Shown here: one piece after another, positions 44,295-52,907 of the stretch
How the letters are laid out: every line of letters starts with the position of its first letter
Numbering within the stretch: the first letter of the stretch is position 1
Origin: Bacteroidales bacterium
GTDB lineage: Bacteria > Bacteroidota > Bacteroidia > Bacteroidales > UBA932
Direction of reading: 5' to 3'
Length of the DNA stretch: 64,000 nt
Assembly (NCBI GenBank): GCA_012522855.1
Contig: JAAYJQ010000017.1
Coordinates: forward strand, 62,001-126,000
Made by a program: the position numbers and the translations under genes
Notes under the pieces: generated by a model
Seen by the model: the letters and a program-made list of their open reading frames with translations, nothing else
Databases searched by the model: none
Told to the model about the DNA's origin: nothing

Positions 44295-45314
44295 ATGAAT
44301 CCGACTTCGTACCCGTTTTCCGGTCAAGAACGAGGAGCAGGAATTCGAGGAGCCATGATCAGAAAACTTCGCTATTGCCGCGGATGCGTCGCGCATATCT
44401 ATCTCAGGGCCGTTTCAGGCTTCGTTGTCTTTTATTCCGTCAAGGACATACTCGTGTTCTTCACGTTATTGAACGTGCTCTCGGAAACATACGGAATCCG
44501 GATTTGCGTGGTCTCCATTATGCTGAATCATTTCCATCTGCTGATAGAGGCGGAGAACCACAATGCGATCGCGAAATTCATGAAAGAACTGTCCAGAAGA
44601 TTTACCGCCGAATTCAACGGACGGCTCGGCAGAAAGGGACGCCTGTTCGAAGGACCGTTCGGACTTTCCGTCAAGGCGGAGGACAAGAAAGTGAGAACAG
44701 CCATCTCCTATCTTTACAATAATCCGGTGGAGAACAAACACTGCCGCAAAGCGGAAATGGCGCAATGGAATTTTCTGGCCTATTCCGTTTCGGACCATCC
44801 GTTTTCGGAAAAGTTGGTTTTACGTAACGCTTCCGGAAGGCTGAAGCGCGGAGTTCGCGAGATTAGGTGGATGCGCGGTCTCAAAAAGCCCTTGAACTAC
44901 GCTGTCCTGGACCGGATCTCTGAAGGACTGGATACAAGGGAAATCAAGCAACTGACTGATTTCATCGTGAACGAATATTCAAGGATAGACCACGAAAGGG
45001 CTGTGCGCTTCTATGCCTCACGGGACGAGATGATCCGCGCGACGGACAGCAATGCCGGAAATGAACACGACATCCTCGAAGAAAGGCCTTCCGACGATCG
45101 CCCGTATTTCAGAATGCTCAAGGAGCTGTCCATGGATCCGCGCTTCAGAAGCCCCAAAGATGTGTTAAGGCTCTCTGAAAAGGATCGTTGGCAAATCGCG
45201 GAGGAATTTCTGCGGCGTGGTATGGGGCCGAAATGGCAGATCTTGCGGCTCCTGCATCTGAAACTGCCAACCCTCGTCCGGAGAGCGCGCCACCGGGGCA
45301 ACCTGCCCCGTTGA
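44295..45314 (+). CDS. REP-associated tyrosine transposase (Y1/RAYT), intact
   Basis: 339 aa, IS200-like HUH enzyme. The metal-binding motif is LNHFHLLIEAE, and the helix with the conserved YLYNNPVENK pattern follows the KGRLFEGPFG segment. The conserved part begins near residue 21 (ATG at 44355 is an alternative start). A C-terminal extension of about 170 residues follows; its family is not clear. It differs strongly from the frameshifted RAYT at 16070, so the two are not recent copies. No terminal inverted repeats of a classical IS are seen; a hairpin lies upstream and a repeat element downstream. Confidence 0.88.
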   Translation: MNPTSYPFSGQERGAGIRGAMIRKLRYCRGCVAHIYLRAVSGFVVFYSVKDILVFFTLLNVLSETYGIRICVVSIMLNHFHLLIEAENHNAIAKFMKELSRRFTAEFNGRLGRKGRLFEGPFGLSVKAEDKKVRTAISYLYNNPVENKHCRKAEMAQWNFLAYSVSDHPFSEKLVLRNASGRLKRGVREIRWMRGLKKPLNYAVLDRISEGLDTREIKQLTDFIVNEYSRIDHERAVRFYASRDEMIRATDSNAGNEHDILEERPSDDRPYFRMLKELSMDPRFRSPKDVLRLSEKDRWQIAEEFLRRGMGPKWQILRLLHLKLPTLVRRARHRGNLPR

Positions 45315-45333
45315 CTGTGGCTCGTTTCTTTTG

Positions 45334-45423
45334 AAACAGCAGTGTTTCACTCCTTGACAACCGGAACAGTACGGATTTCAACACGTCGTATCTTTGACCG
45401 ATTGATATCAGCAATATATTCAT
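45334..45423 (-). repeat. Repeated 30-codon element, copy A
   Basis: On the minus strand ATG at 45423 opens a frame starting MNILLISIGQRYDVLKS. The same 30 codons, without gaps, occur on the plus strand at 62683-62772 (MNELMISIGQKYDALKS); 67 of 90 bases agree by hand count. In this copy the frame stays open to 45145, across the end of the RAYT gene on the opposite strand. It could be a small protein gene or a non-coding mobile repeat. Confidence 0.55.
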
Positions 45424-45597
45424 TCATAATCATTTAAGAAATACAGCCCCTATAGACAGACGGAACGGAAGGGGCGAACGGAACAACATCGAGGCAACGA
45501 AAACCGGGAGGGGGCGCTGCAACATGACCGTTCCGTTCTTTTGCGAGTGACCCTTAAACCGCCTCTTCTTTCGTGAAGGATTTTCGGGAGGAATGCC
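45424..45597. other. Gene-free region between the RAYT gene and sufB
   Basis: No coding sequence supported. Contains gaacggaac (45476-45484) and its reverse complement gttccgttc (45530-45538), followed by tttt, a possible long-loop terminator. The sufB promoter lies at its right end. Confidence 0.4.
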
Positions 45598-45605
45598 TAT
45601 CTTTG
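45598..45605 (+). promoter_or_regulatory. -7 promoter element of the suf operon
   Basis: TATCTTTG followed by C, 34 bases before the sufB ATG at 45640. Confidence 0.6.
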
Positions 45606-45639
45606 CAATCTATGGACATCTGATCCGCAGGCGTTGAAC

Positions 45640-47088
45640 ATGACTGAAAAAGAAGAAGATAAAATTATCCGGGATTTTACGTCCAAGGAGTATAAAGAAG
45701 GTTTCGTGACGGATGTGCGCCAGGTGTTCATCCCGAAAGGGTTGAACGAGGACATCATCCGGATGATCTCCGATTTGAAAGAGGAGCCGGAGTGGATGCT
45801 GGAATTCCGTCTGGACGCTTTCCGGCGCTGGCAGAAGATGAAGATGCCCCGCTGGGCCCATCTGGACATGCCCGAAATCGACTTCCAGGACATCATCTAT
45901 TACGCTGCCCCCAAGCGGGACGAAGACCGGCCGAAAGAGATTGACCCCAAACTCGAAGAAACCTTTGAGAAACTGGGCATCCCGGTACGGGAACGGGCAG
46001 CGCTGGCCGGAGTCGTAGCCGTGGACGCCGTGTTCGATTCCGTGTCGGTCGCAACCACCTTCCAATCCACATTGGCGGAAAAGGGTATCATCTTCTGCAG
46101 TTTTTCCGAAGCGGTGAAGGAACACCCCGACCTGATCCGGAAACACCTGGCGACGGTCGTCCCGCCCGGAGACAACTTCTTCGCGGCCCTCAATTCCGCC
46201 GTATTCAGCGACGGCAGCTTCTGTTATATTCCCAAAGGCGTGAAATGCCCGATGGACCTGTCCAGCTACTTCCGCATCAACGCAGCTGGGACCGGACAAT
46301 TCGAACGGACCCTTATCGTCGCGGAAGAGGGATCTTCGCTCAGTTACTTGGAAGGCTGCACGGCACCCATGCGGGATGAGCACCAGCTGCACGCCGCCGT
46401 GGTGGAAATCATCGTGGAGGCCGGTGCGAACGTGAAGTATTCGACGGTGCAGAACTGGTACCCGGGCGACGCGCAGGGAAAAGGCGGCATCCTGAATCTG
46501 GTGACCAAGCGCGGCATCTGCCGCGGAGCGGACGCGCACCTGAGCTGGACACAGGTGGAGACCGGATCCGCCATTACCTGGAAATATCCGTCCACCATCC
46601 TTAAAGGCGACAATTCCACTTCTGAATTCTATTCGGTCGCGGTCACGAACAATTACCAGCAGGCCGACACGGGAACCAAGATGCTGCACCTCGGGCGAAA
46701 CACCCGCAGCCGGATCGTGAGCAAGGGAATCTCAGCGGGGCACAGCCAAAACAGCTACCGGGGACTCGTGCGAATGGGCAACGGAGCCGTGAACGCCCGC
46801 AATTTTTCGCAGTGCGACAGCCTCCTGATCGGCTCGAAGTGCGGTGCCCATACCTTCCCGGACATCCAGGCTTACAACCCGACCGCGGTTGTGGAACACG
46901 AGGCCACGACCTCCAAGATCAGCGACGAGCAGTTGTTCTACTGCAACCAACGAGGCCTCGACCCGGAAGATGCCGTCGGCCTGATCGTGAACGGCTATGC
47001 CCGCGAAGTGCTTTCGCGTCTTCCGATGGAATTTGCCGTCGAGGCCACCAAACTCCTCCAAGTCTCACTCGAGGGCTCGGTCGGATAA
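45640..47088 (+). CDS. sufB: Fe-S cluster assembly protein SufB
   Basis: Scaffold subunit of the SufBCD complex that builds iron-sulfur clusters. 482 aa from ATG 45640 (a TTG two codons upstream is possible). Diagnostic stretches: [34 protein letters not shown] and [19 protein letters not shown]. The Cys in [10 protein letters not shown] matches the conserved cluster-building Cys. The gene is followed 12 bases later by pnuC, not sufC, which is unusual. Confidence 0.96.
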   Translation: MTEKEEDKIIRDFTSKEYKEGFVTDVRQVFIPKGLNEDIIRMISDLKEEPEWMLEFRLDAFRRWQKMKMPRWAHLDMPEIDFQDIIYYAAPKRDEDRPKEIDPKLEETFEKLGIPVRERAALAGVVAVDAVFDSVSVATTFQSTLAEKGIIFCSFSEAVKEHPDLIRKHLATVVPPGDNFFAALNSAVFSDGSFCYIPKGVKCPMDLSSYFRINAAGTGQFERTLIVAEEGSSLSYLEGCTAPMRDEHQLHAAVVEIIVEAGANVKYSTVQNWYPGDAQGKGGILNLVTKRGICRGADAHLSWTQVETGSAITWKYPSTILKGDNSTSEFYSVAVTNNYQQADTGTKMLHLGRNTRSRIVSKGISAGHSQNSYRGLVRMGNGAVNARNFSQCDSLLIGSKCGAHTFPDIQAYNPTAVVEHEATTSKISDEQLFYCNQRGLDPEDAVGLIVNGYAREVLSRLPMEFAVEATKLLQVSLEGSVG

Positions 47089-47100
47089 TGTATTGAGAAT

Positions 47101-47754
47101 ATGTTTGACATCGATAACATCGCTTTTACACTCGGGGGTACCGGGGTAAGTTGGCTGGAACTGCTGAGCGTGGCGGCGGGGCTGACCTGCGTCGTGCTGG
47201 CCGGCAGGAACAAAAAATCCAATTTCTGGATCGGCTATCTCTACAACATCCTGCTGTTCATCCTTTTTTTGCAGAAGCATTTGTATTCCGCGATGCTGCT
47301 GCAACCGATCGCCTTCGGCATCAACTTCTTCGGGCACTGGCGGTGGACCCATCCCCGCGCGGGAGAAGAGAGCGCCAAAGATTCCAAGGCATTGAAAGTC
47401 ACACAGCTGACCATGAAGGAGCGCTGCTGGGCGATCACGATTGTGGTGATCGCAGGGGCGGTCTGGGGCTTTGTACTCAGCAAACTGGGCACCGCCTGGT
47501 TCGTCGGCACCTTCGAACCCGATCCCCAGCCTTGGCTGGATTCTTTCGTGCTGATGCTCACCCTGCTTGCCCAGTTCCTTTCCGCCCAGAAAAAGTGGGA
47601 TTGCTGGGTTGTCTGGCTGATGGTGAACCTGGCCAACATCACCCTTTATCTGAGCGCCGGTCTCGTGTTTATGCCGATTGTGAGCGCCCTGTACCTCATA
47701 AACGGGATCTGGTCCCTGTGGACCTGGTTCCACCTGTACAAAAACAACAATTGA
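47101..47754 (+). CDS. pnuC: Nicotinamide riboside/mononucleotide transporter PnuC
   Basis: 217-aa membrane protein with about seven hydrophobic segments. PnuC features: WLELLSVAAGLTCVVLAGRNKKSNFWIGY, the aromatic core of CWVVWLMVNLANITLYLSAGL, and the terminal LYLINGIWSLWTW. It takes up NAD precursors by facilitated diffusion, which a kinase then traps. It lies between sufB and sufC with gaps of 12 and 2 bases, clearly co-transcribed. No thiamine riboswitch or other clue changes the substrate call. Confidence 0.9.
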   Translation: MFDIDNIAFTLGGTGVSWLELLSVAAGLTCVVLAGRNKKSNFWIGYLYNILLFILFLQKHLYSAMLLQPIAFGINFFGHWRWTHPRAGEESAKDSKALKVTQLTMKERCWAITIVVIAGAVWGFVLSKLGTAWFVGTFEPDPQPWLDSFVLMLTLLAQFLSAQKKWDCWVVWLMVNLANITLYLSAGLVFMPIVSALYLINGIWSLWTWFHLYKNNN

Positions 47755-47756
47755 CA

Positions 47757-48506
47757 ATGAGCCACGAAATATTATTAAAAATCAGCGGCTTGCGCGTCCG
47801 CGTCGCAGACAGGGAGATCCTCGGCGGGATCGATCTGGAAATCCGGCGGGGCGAGATCCATGCGGTCATGGGACCGAACGGAGCCGGCAAGAGCACCCTT
47901 GCGGCCATACTGACCGGGAAACCCAATTACGAGGTCACGGACGGGTCGGTCGAATTTCTCGGACGGGATCTGCTGGCGATGAAGCCGGAAGAGCGAGCTT
48001 GGGCAGGCATATTCCTGTCTTTCCAGTACCCGATCGAGATTCCGGGCGTGTCGATCACGAATTTCATGAAGACCGCGATCCAGGCGCAGCGGAAGGCCAG
48101 GGGACAGGAACCCATGAAAGCAGGCGACTTCCTCAAACTGATGAAGGAAAAAATGGCGCTGGTCCAGATGAAGCCCGAATTCGCGAAACGCGAAGTCAAT
48201 GTCGGCTTCTCCGGCGGAGAAAAAAAGCGCAATGAAATTTTTCAGATGGCAATGCTGAACCCCATACTGTCCATCCTGGACGAGACGGACAGCGGTTTGG
48301 ACGTGGATGCCCTGAAGATCGTGGCGGACGGGGTCGACGCCCTGCACACCCCGGAAACAGCCGCCATCATCATCACGCACTATCCAAAATTGCTTGAATA
48401 TCTCCGGCCGGATGTCGTGCACGTCCTGAAGGCGGGGCGGATCGTGGCGACCGGTGGACGGGACATCATCGACCGGATCGAAAAAAGCGGTTTTGAACAG
48501 TTCTGA
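47757..48506 (+). CDS. sufC: Fe-S cluster assembly ATPase SufC
   Basis: 249-aa ABC-type ATPase of the SufBCD scaffold. Walker A GPNGAGKST, the SufC-type signature GFSGGEKKRNE, Walker B SILDETDSGLDVDA and the switch His in IIITHY are all present. I start it at ATG 47757; the reading frame is open far upstream, but that part is antisense or out-of-frame with pnuC and carries no features. sufD follows after 2 bases. Confidence 0.96.
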   Translation: MSHEILLKISGLRVRVADREILGGIDLEIRRGEIHAVMGPNGAGKSTLAAILTGKPNYEVTDGSVEFLGRDLLAMKPEERAWAGIFLSFQYPIEIPGVSITNFMKTAIQAQRKARGQEPMKAGDFLKLMKEKMALVQMKPEFAKREVNVGFSGGEKKRNEIFQMAMLNPILSILDETDSGLDVDALKIVADGVDALHTPETAAIIITHYPKLLEYLRPDVVHVLKAGRIVATGGRDIIDRIEKSGFEQF

Positions 48507-48508
48507 CC

Positions 48509-49216
48509 ATGATTGACCACGGCAACTATATCCCCACGCCCGTTGTTTCCGGACCGGAGGTTCTCCAGGTACGGGACGGAGAGCAGGCGCGCCGGACCAT
48601 CCTCCTGCAGCATCCGGGAGATGTCGCGGGCTTCACCGGGGCGGTGGTCGGAACAGATGCGTCTCTGGAGCTCATTTTCATCGTCCTGCCGGGGATTTCC
48701 GCCGAGATTCCGCTGACGGTGGATCTGTGCGGAGAACATGCGCAAGCGACCCTTGCGGGCATCTATCTCGCTTCCGGCGCTGAAAATGCAGACTCGGTGA
48801 CCTTTGACATCAAGATGTGCCACCGGGTGCCGAACTGTACGTCCCGCCAGCTTTTCAACGGCTTGGCGGCCGGTTCCGCCCGCTGCAACTTCTTCGGCAG
48901 AATCATCGTGGCGCCGGACGCGCAACAGACCGAAGCCTATCAGGAGAATCACAACATCTTGCTGTCGGAAGAGGCGCGCATCAACACCAAACCGCAACTG
49001 GAGATTTACGCCGACGATGTCAAGTGCTCCCACGGAGCGACCATCGGACGACTGAATGAAGACGAACAGTTCTATATGCGTTCAAGGGGGATCCCCGAAG
49101 AGGAAGCCAAAGTACTGCAGATGATCTCCTTCGTCGCCCCTGTCGTGACCCGGCTGGAGGACCCCGAACTGATCGGAAAGATCGAGCAGGAAATCCGGAA
49201 ACTGGCGAAGACATGA
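48509..49216 (+). CDS. sufD: SufD-like subunit, short form
   Basis: 235-aa protein of the SufB/SufD family: LQHPGDVAGFTGAVVG, a beta-helix core (SARCNFFGRIIVAPDAQQTEAYQ pattern), and the typical end KCSHGATIGRLNEDEQFYMRSRG with the conserved Cys/His. It lacks about 150-200 residues of N-terminal helical domain found in most SufD proteins, yet begins directly after sufC with a normal gap, so this is likely a natural compact form and not a break. It overlaps ispE by 4 bases (ATGA). Confidence 0.9.
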   Translation: MIDHGNYIPTPVVSGPEVLQVRDGEQARRTILLQHPGDVAGFTGAVVGTDASLELIFIVLPGISAEIPLTVDLCGEHAQATLAGIYLASGAENADSVTFDIKMCHRVPNCTSRQLFNGLAAGSARCNFFGRIIVAPDAQQTEAYQENHNILLSEEARINTKPQLEIYADDVKCSHGATIGRLNEDEQFYMRSRGIPEEEAKVLQMISFVAPVVTRLEDPELIGKIEQEIRKLAKT

Positions 49217-50055
49217 TCGCGAAGACGAACGTCAAGATCAACCTGGGACTGCATGTCCTGCGGAAGCGGCCCGACGGCTACCACGACATCGAAACGCTCT
49301 TCGTGCCGTACTTCGAATATGGGGACACCCTGGAGATCGTTGCCGGAGAGGACTTCAGCCAGACCTCCGCGTCTCTTTTCACCCGTTACGGCCAGGACAA
49401 CCTGGCACAGGGTATTTCCGAAGACGGGAAGCTGATGATCACGATCGCGCGGGCGGACGGGATCGGCTGGGATCCGCTTTCGGATCTGACCGTCAAGGCC
49501 TATAAGCTGCTGGCGGAGGACTTCGACCTGCCCCCTGTGAAAATATTCCTGGAAAAAACCGCGCCTGTCGGTGCCGGACTGGGGGGCGGTTCCGCCGATG
49601 CCGCCTTCGCGCTGCGGATGCTCAACGAACTGTTCTCGCTCGGACTGACCGATTCTCTTGCCGATTATGCCGTCCGCCTGGGAAGCGACTGCCCCTTCTT
49701 TCTGTACAATCGTCCGATGATCGGGAGAGGACGGGGAGAGGTGCTGGAACCGTTCGACTGGAAGACGGAAGGGCTGGATCTGCAAGTCATCGTTCCCGAA
49801 AACGTTTTCGTTTCCACCGCCGAGGCGTACAAAGGGCTCCTCTTGCGGAACAATGCGGACAGGCTTCCGTTACGGGACATCCTGAGCCGCACCGTCGAAG
49901 AATGGAAAGGACTTCTGGTCAATGATTTCGAAAATACCGTATTCGCCGCGCACCCCGAACTCGCCGCCATCAAGCAGTCCCTCTACGAATCGGGCGCCCT
50001 CTACGCCTCGATGTCCGGCTCCGGGCCCGCTTTGTTCGCCCTCTACAGGGCATAA
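49213..50055 (+). CDS. ispE: 4-diphosphocytidyl-2-C-methyl-D-erythritol kinase
   Basis: MEP isoprenoid pathway kinase, GHMP family, 280 aa. N-terminus AKTNVKINLGLHVLRKRPDGYHDIET with the substrate-binding Lys; ATP-binding glycine loop APVGAGLGGGSADAA; third motif MSGSGPALFALY. It overlaps sufD by 4 bases at the end of the suf operon. Later MEP enzymes IspG and IspH are Fe-S proteins, so linkage to suf is biologically reasonable. Its stop is 9 bases from the convergent oxyR gene. Confidence 0.96.
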   Translation: MIAKTNVKINLGLHVLRKRPDGYHDIETLFVPYFEYGDTLEIVAGEDFSQTSASLFTRYGQDNLAQGISEDGKLMITIARADGIGWDPLSDLTVKAYKLLAEDFDLPPVKIFLEKTAPVGAGLGGGSADAAFALRMLNELFSLGLTDSLADYAVRLGSDCPFFLYNRPMIGRGRGEVLEPFDWKTEGLDLQVIVPENVFVSTAEAYKGLLLRNNADRLPLRDILSRTVEEWKGLLVNDFENTVFAAHPELAAIKQSLYESGALYASMSGSGPALFALYRA

Positions 50056-50064
50056 GGAATACAC

Positions 50065-50991
50065 CTACAGACTGATCGCGAACTTTTTCAGCCGTTTGTC
50101 GATCATCGCCTCCGGGAGAATTCGCCGGATGCTTTCGGCAAGGATATTCAGCATCCGTTCACGCACATAATCCTGGCGGATCATCAAAGAAACTTCACGG
50201 ACCGGCGCGGGGTCTACGATCTTGCGCACATGGGCTTTCTGCGCCTCCGTCAGCATCGCCAGATGCAATTCCGGAATGATGGTGTACCCCCCGTTCTCGT
50301 CCACGATCTTCACCAGGGTATCGATGCTGCCGGCCTCATAGATGGATGAATAACCGGAGCGCTGGTCACAGATGTTCATCACCTGGTTGCGCAGACAATG
50401 CCCCTCTTGAAGGACCCAGAGACGCTCGGTCGGCATGCGGCCGCTTTCGATCTCTTCCCTGTTGTACAAGGACTCGCCCGGAGAAATGTAGGCCACGAAC
50501 TTCTCGTAATAAACCGGGATTTCGAGCAAGCCCGGGCGACCGACGGGTGTTGCAAGCAGTCCCACATCCAGTTCCGCCTTGTCCAGTTTCTCAAGAATAG
50601 ATGCCGACCGCGTCTCCGTGACACGAAGGGTGACGCCGGGGTATCGTTCAGCAATTACCCCGAACAGTTTCGGCAGAATATATGGAGCCACGGTAGGAAT
50701 CACCCCTAGCTTGACCTCGCCGCTTTCCTGTTGGCGTTCGGAGAGAATCATCTCCTTGAGCTGAGAAACATTGAACAAGACAACCTTCGCCTGCGAAATG
50801 ATCTTCTCTCCGATCGGTGTCGGAGAGACGGGATGGGAATTGCGGTTGAAGATCTGAACATCCAATTCATCTTCCAGTTTTTGAATCATCACACTCAGCG
50901 TGGACTGGGTCACGTGGCAGGATTCCGCGGCCTTGACGAAATGCCGATACTTGTCCACCGCCACGATGTATTCCATTTGTTGAAGCGTCAT
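50065..50991 (-). CDS. oxyR: Hydrogen-peroxide-sensing LysR-type regulator OxyR
   Basis: 308-aa LysR-family activator. N-terminal helix-turn-helix (HFVKAAESCHVTQSTLSVMIQKLE) and a C-terminal effector domain with the redox pair in LQEGHCLRNQVMNICD, the spacing of OxyR's disulfide cysteines. I use ATG 50991; a TTG six codons upstream is less likely. It is divergent from the peroxiredoxin gene, the usual OxyR target, across 100 bases. Confidence 0.95.
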   Translation of the reverse strand: MTLQQMEYIVAVDKYRHFVKAAESCHVTQSTLSVMIQKLEDELDVQIFNRNSHPVSPTPIGEKIISQAKVVLFNVSQLKEMILSERQQESGEVKLGVIPTVAPYILPKLFGVIAERYPGVTLRVTETRSASILEKLDKAELDVGLLATPVGRPGLLEIPVYYEKFVAYISPGESLYNREEIESGRMPTERLWVLQEGHCLRNQVMNICDQRSGYSSIYEAGSIDTLVKIVDENGGYTIIPELHLAMLTEAQKAHVRKIVDPAPVREVSLMIRQDYVRERMLNILAESIRRILPEAMIDKRLKKFAISL

Positions 50992-51003
50992 GGTTATTGA
51001 TTT

Positions 51004-51062
51004 TATCAATACAAATATATAAAAAATCTGTTTGATAAATATCTATTCTTTCCTTATTTTTG
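51004..51062. promoter_or_regulatory. oxyR/prx divergent promoter region
   Basis: Minus-strand TATATTTG at 51012-51019 serves oxyR; plus-strand TATTTTTG at 51055-51062 serves the peroxiredoxin. A dyad tatcaa (51004-51009) / ttgata (51032-51037) lies between, plus gata-aa-tatc at 51034-51043; both are candidate OxyR contacts but the site is not proven. Confidence 0.5.
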
Positions 51063-51091
51063 TAAAAAACAACAAACAAAATCATATTATC

Positions 51092-51799
51092 ATGGAAAAC
51101 ACACAGAATTACGCAATGCCCCGTATCGGGGACAACGCCCCCGAATTCAAGGCCGTAACTACTCAGGGCCCTATCAACTTCCCCTCTGACTACAAAGGAA
51201 AATGGAAGATCTTGTTCAGCCACCCGGCTGATTTCACCCCGGTCTGCACATCGGAATTCATGACGTTCGCCAAGCGGGCGCAGGAGTTCGAAGACCTCAA
51301 CTGCCAATTGGTCGGCCTGTCCGTCGACGGTTTGCACAGCCACATCGCCTGGCTCAGGACCATCCGCGAGAAGATTGACTGGAAAGGCTGGAAGAACGTG
51401 GAGGTCAAGTTCCCGCTGGTGGTGGACCTCACGATGGAGATCGCCAACCTCTACGGAATGATCCAACCGGGCGAGAGCAACACCTCCGCTGTCCGCGCCG
51501 TGTTCTTCATCGATCCCAAGGACAAGATCCGCACGATCATGTACTATCCTCTCTCGCTCGGCCGTAATTTCGACGAGATCAAGCGGGTGCTCGTTGCCCT
51601 GCAGACAGTCGACAACTTCGGGGTCGCCCTTCCTGCGGACTGGACGCCGGGTGACGAGGTGATCGTTCCGCCGGCAGGTTCCTGCGGTGTCGCCAATAAG
51701 CGGATGGAAGGCGGGGAAAAGGACCTGCACTGCTACGACTGGTTCTTCTGCACGAAACAGATTTCGAAGGAAGAAGTGGAGAAGAAACTCGGAAAGTAA
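51092..51799 (+). CDS. Peroxiredoxin (AhpC/TSA, Prx6-type)
   Basis: 235-aa thiol peroxidase that reduces H2O2 and organic peroxides. The peroxidatic Cys is in HPADFTPVCTSEF; the C-terminal extension carries further cysteines (GSCGVANKR, LHCYDWFFC) as in the archaeal-type Prx6 group. I start at ATG 51092 (MENTQNYAMPRIGD); the open frame upstream at 51032 covers the promoter. Probably activated by the divergent OxyR. Confidence 0.93.
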   Translation: MENTQNYAMPRIGDNAPEFKAVTTQGPINFPSDYKGKWKILFSHPADFTPVCTSEFMTFAKRAQEFEDLNCQLVGLSVDGLHSHIAWLRTIREKIDWKGWKNVEVKFPLVVDLTMEIANLYGMIQPGESNTSAVRAVFFIDPKDKIRTIMYYPLSLGRNFDEIKRVLVALQTVDNFGVALPADWTPGDEVIVPPAGSCGVANKRMEGGEKDLHCYDWFFCTKQISKEEVEKKLGK

Positions 51800-51842
51800 G
51801 GTTTTTCCGCCCCCCTCCGGAACGGCCGGTATGTCAAACGCT

Positions 51843-51947
51843 GTGACCGGAACCAACTGACTGACAACATGATCCTGTTTTTCACCCCTTTCTTTTCGAG
51901 AGGGGTGAAAATAATTATATGCTTGGTTCTCAATATGTTCCGGTCAC
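51843..51947. terminator. Bidirectional terminator with nested inverted repeats
   Basis: Inner stem TTTTCACCCCT (51879-51889) / AGGGGTGAAAA (51901-51911), with T-rich flanks on both strands, lies between convergent prx and queH. An outer pair of perfect 11-base arms GTGACCGGAAC (51843-51853) / GTTCCGGTCAC (51937-51947) encloses it. Confidence 0.65.
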
Positions 51948-51952
51948 GCAAT

Positions 51953-52663
51953 TTAAAGCGCCGGACGGGTTCCTTGTTTGTCCGGACGGAGGGAGAATTC
52001 GCAACCGCAGTAGTCCTGGTTGTAGATGTCATGTTCGCGGATGAGACAGTCGCGGCGGTCCTGAAGGCCGCCTTTCCGCCAATTTTTGCCCCACCAAGTC
52101 ACCTCACGGACAGGCAGAAAAGCATCGGACCGGGAAGACGGGGCGCGCTTGTCAGCTTCAGGACGAGAGACCGCAGCGGCCCCCGCTGCCGCAAGGTGAC
52201 TCCGTAGGATTTCCGCATTGACCACAGAGCAGGCGTAGCGGCCGGCGGCATCAACCTGCGCAAGGCTTTTCCATCGGGAAGAAGCCAGGGTGGTCGTCAG
52301 CACCGTGTAGTCGTGGGCTGCAGCATAGCGGGCCGCCCGCAGCAGGCGGAACTTGAAACATTCCCGGCAGCGAGGTCCCCGTTCCGGTTCCCGTTCAAGA
52401 CCCTGGACAGCGGAACGCCAGGCGCCGTGATCATATTCATCCTCCATCACTTCCAGACCCCAAAATGCCGCATAGCGGATCAACTCCGATTTGCGGTGCT
52501 CATATTCCTCGAAAGGAAAAATATTGGAATTGCTGAAGAAAACACCGGGACGCAAGCCCGCGCCGACCATCCACTCCAGGATGGCCGTCGAGCAGGGCGC
52601 GCAACAGCAGTGAAGCAAGATGCGGACATTCTGCAGATCCGTCAGAGAATCCGGTTCGAACAT
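51953..52663 (-). CDS. queH: Epoxyqueuosine reductase QueH
   Basis: Last step of queuosine synthesis in tRNA, the cobalamin-independent reductase. 236 aa. Cluster and metal ligands: HCCCAPCS (near 18-25), CRECFKFRL, and YNQDYCGCEFS near the C-terminus. A loop of about 35 residues rich in Ala/Arg/Ser (AAAGAAAVSRPEADKRAPSS) is inserted before the WGKNWRKGG motif and is longer than I would expect for the family. Divergent from the ABC efflux operon. Confidence 0.93.
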   Translation of the reverse strand: MFEPDSLTDLQNVRILLHCCCAPCSTAILEWMVGAGLRPGVFFSNSNIFPFEEYEHRKSELIRYAAFWGLEVMEDEYDHGAWRSAVQGLEREPERGPRCRECFKFRLLRAARYAAAHDYTVLTTTLASSRWKSLAQVDAAGRYACSVVNAEILRSHLAAAGAAAVSRPEADKRAPSSRSDAFLPVREVTWWGKNWRKGGLQDRRDCLIREHDIYNQDYCGCEFSLRPDKQGTRPAL

Positions 52664-52803
52664 GTCACGTAAAATGTTTCATCATCATGCGAAATTAATA
52701 AAGAATCCTGACAATTGTTTGTTACATTTTTTGTTTTGGTACGTCTCATGCAGTAGAAGCAGATAATTTTTTTCAAAACACTTGCATTTTACAAAAACGT
52801 ATG

Positions 52804-52811
52804 TATCTTTG
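52804..52811 (+). promoter_or_regulatory. -7 promoter element (distal) of the efflux operon
   Basis: TATCTTTG followed by C. The dyad at 52813-52836 begins two bases downstream, covering the expected transcription start. Confidence 0.6.
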
Positions 52812-52812
52812 C

Positions 52813-52836
52813 AGTGTATTAATAAACTAATACACT
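52813..52836. promoter_or_regulatory. Operator-like inverted repeat of the efflux operon
   Basis: Perfect arms AGTGTATTA (52813-52821) / TAATACACT (52828-52836), 6-base spacer, just after the distal -7 box. The form resembles sites of GntR (YtrA-type) or TetR repressors that control drug-efflux ABC genes; no regulator gene lies next to it. Confidence 0.6.
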
Positions 52837-52876
52837 AAAAATATTAATTATTTATTGTTTTTCGATAAATACTTAA

Positions 52877-52884
52877 TACATTTG
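52877..52884 (+). promoter_or_regulatory. -7 promoter element (proximal) of the efflux operon
   Basis: TACATTTG followed by C, 23 bases before the ATG at 52908; a second possible start of transcription. Confidence 0.5.
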
Positions 52885-52907
52885 CAAAAAATTGGAAATC
52901 GTCCTCT

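Noticed and set aside
47151..47756. Long N-terminal extension of SufC
   Set aside because: The frame is open but overlaps pnuC in another frame; SufC homologues start at the ATG at 47757.
52313..52672. 119-codon plus-strand frame in the queH region
   Set aside because: Antisense to queH, which has all its cysteine motifs.
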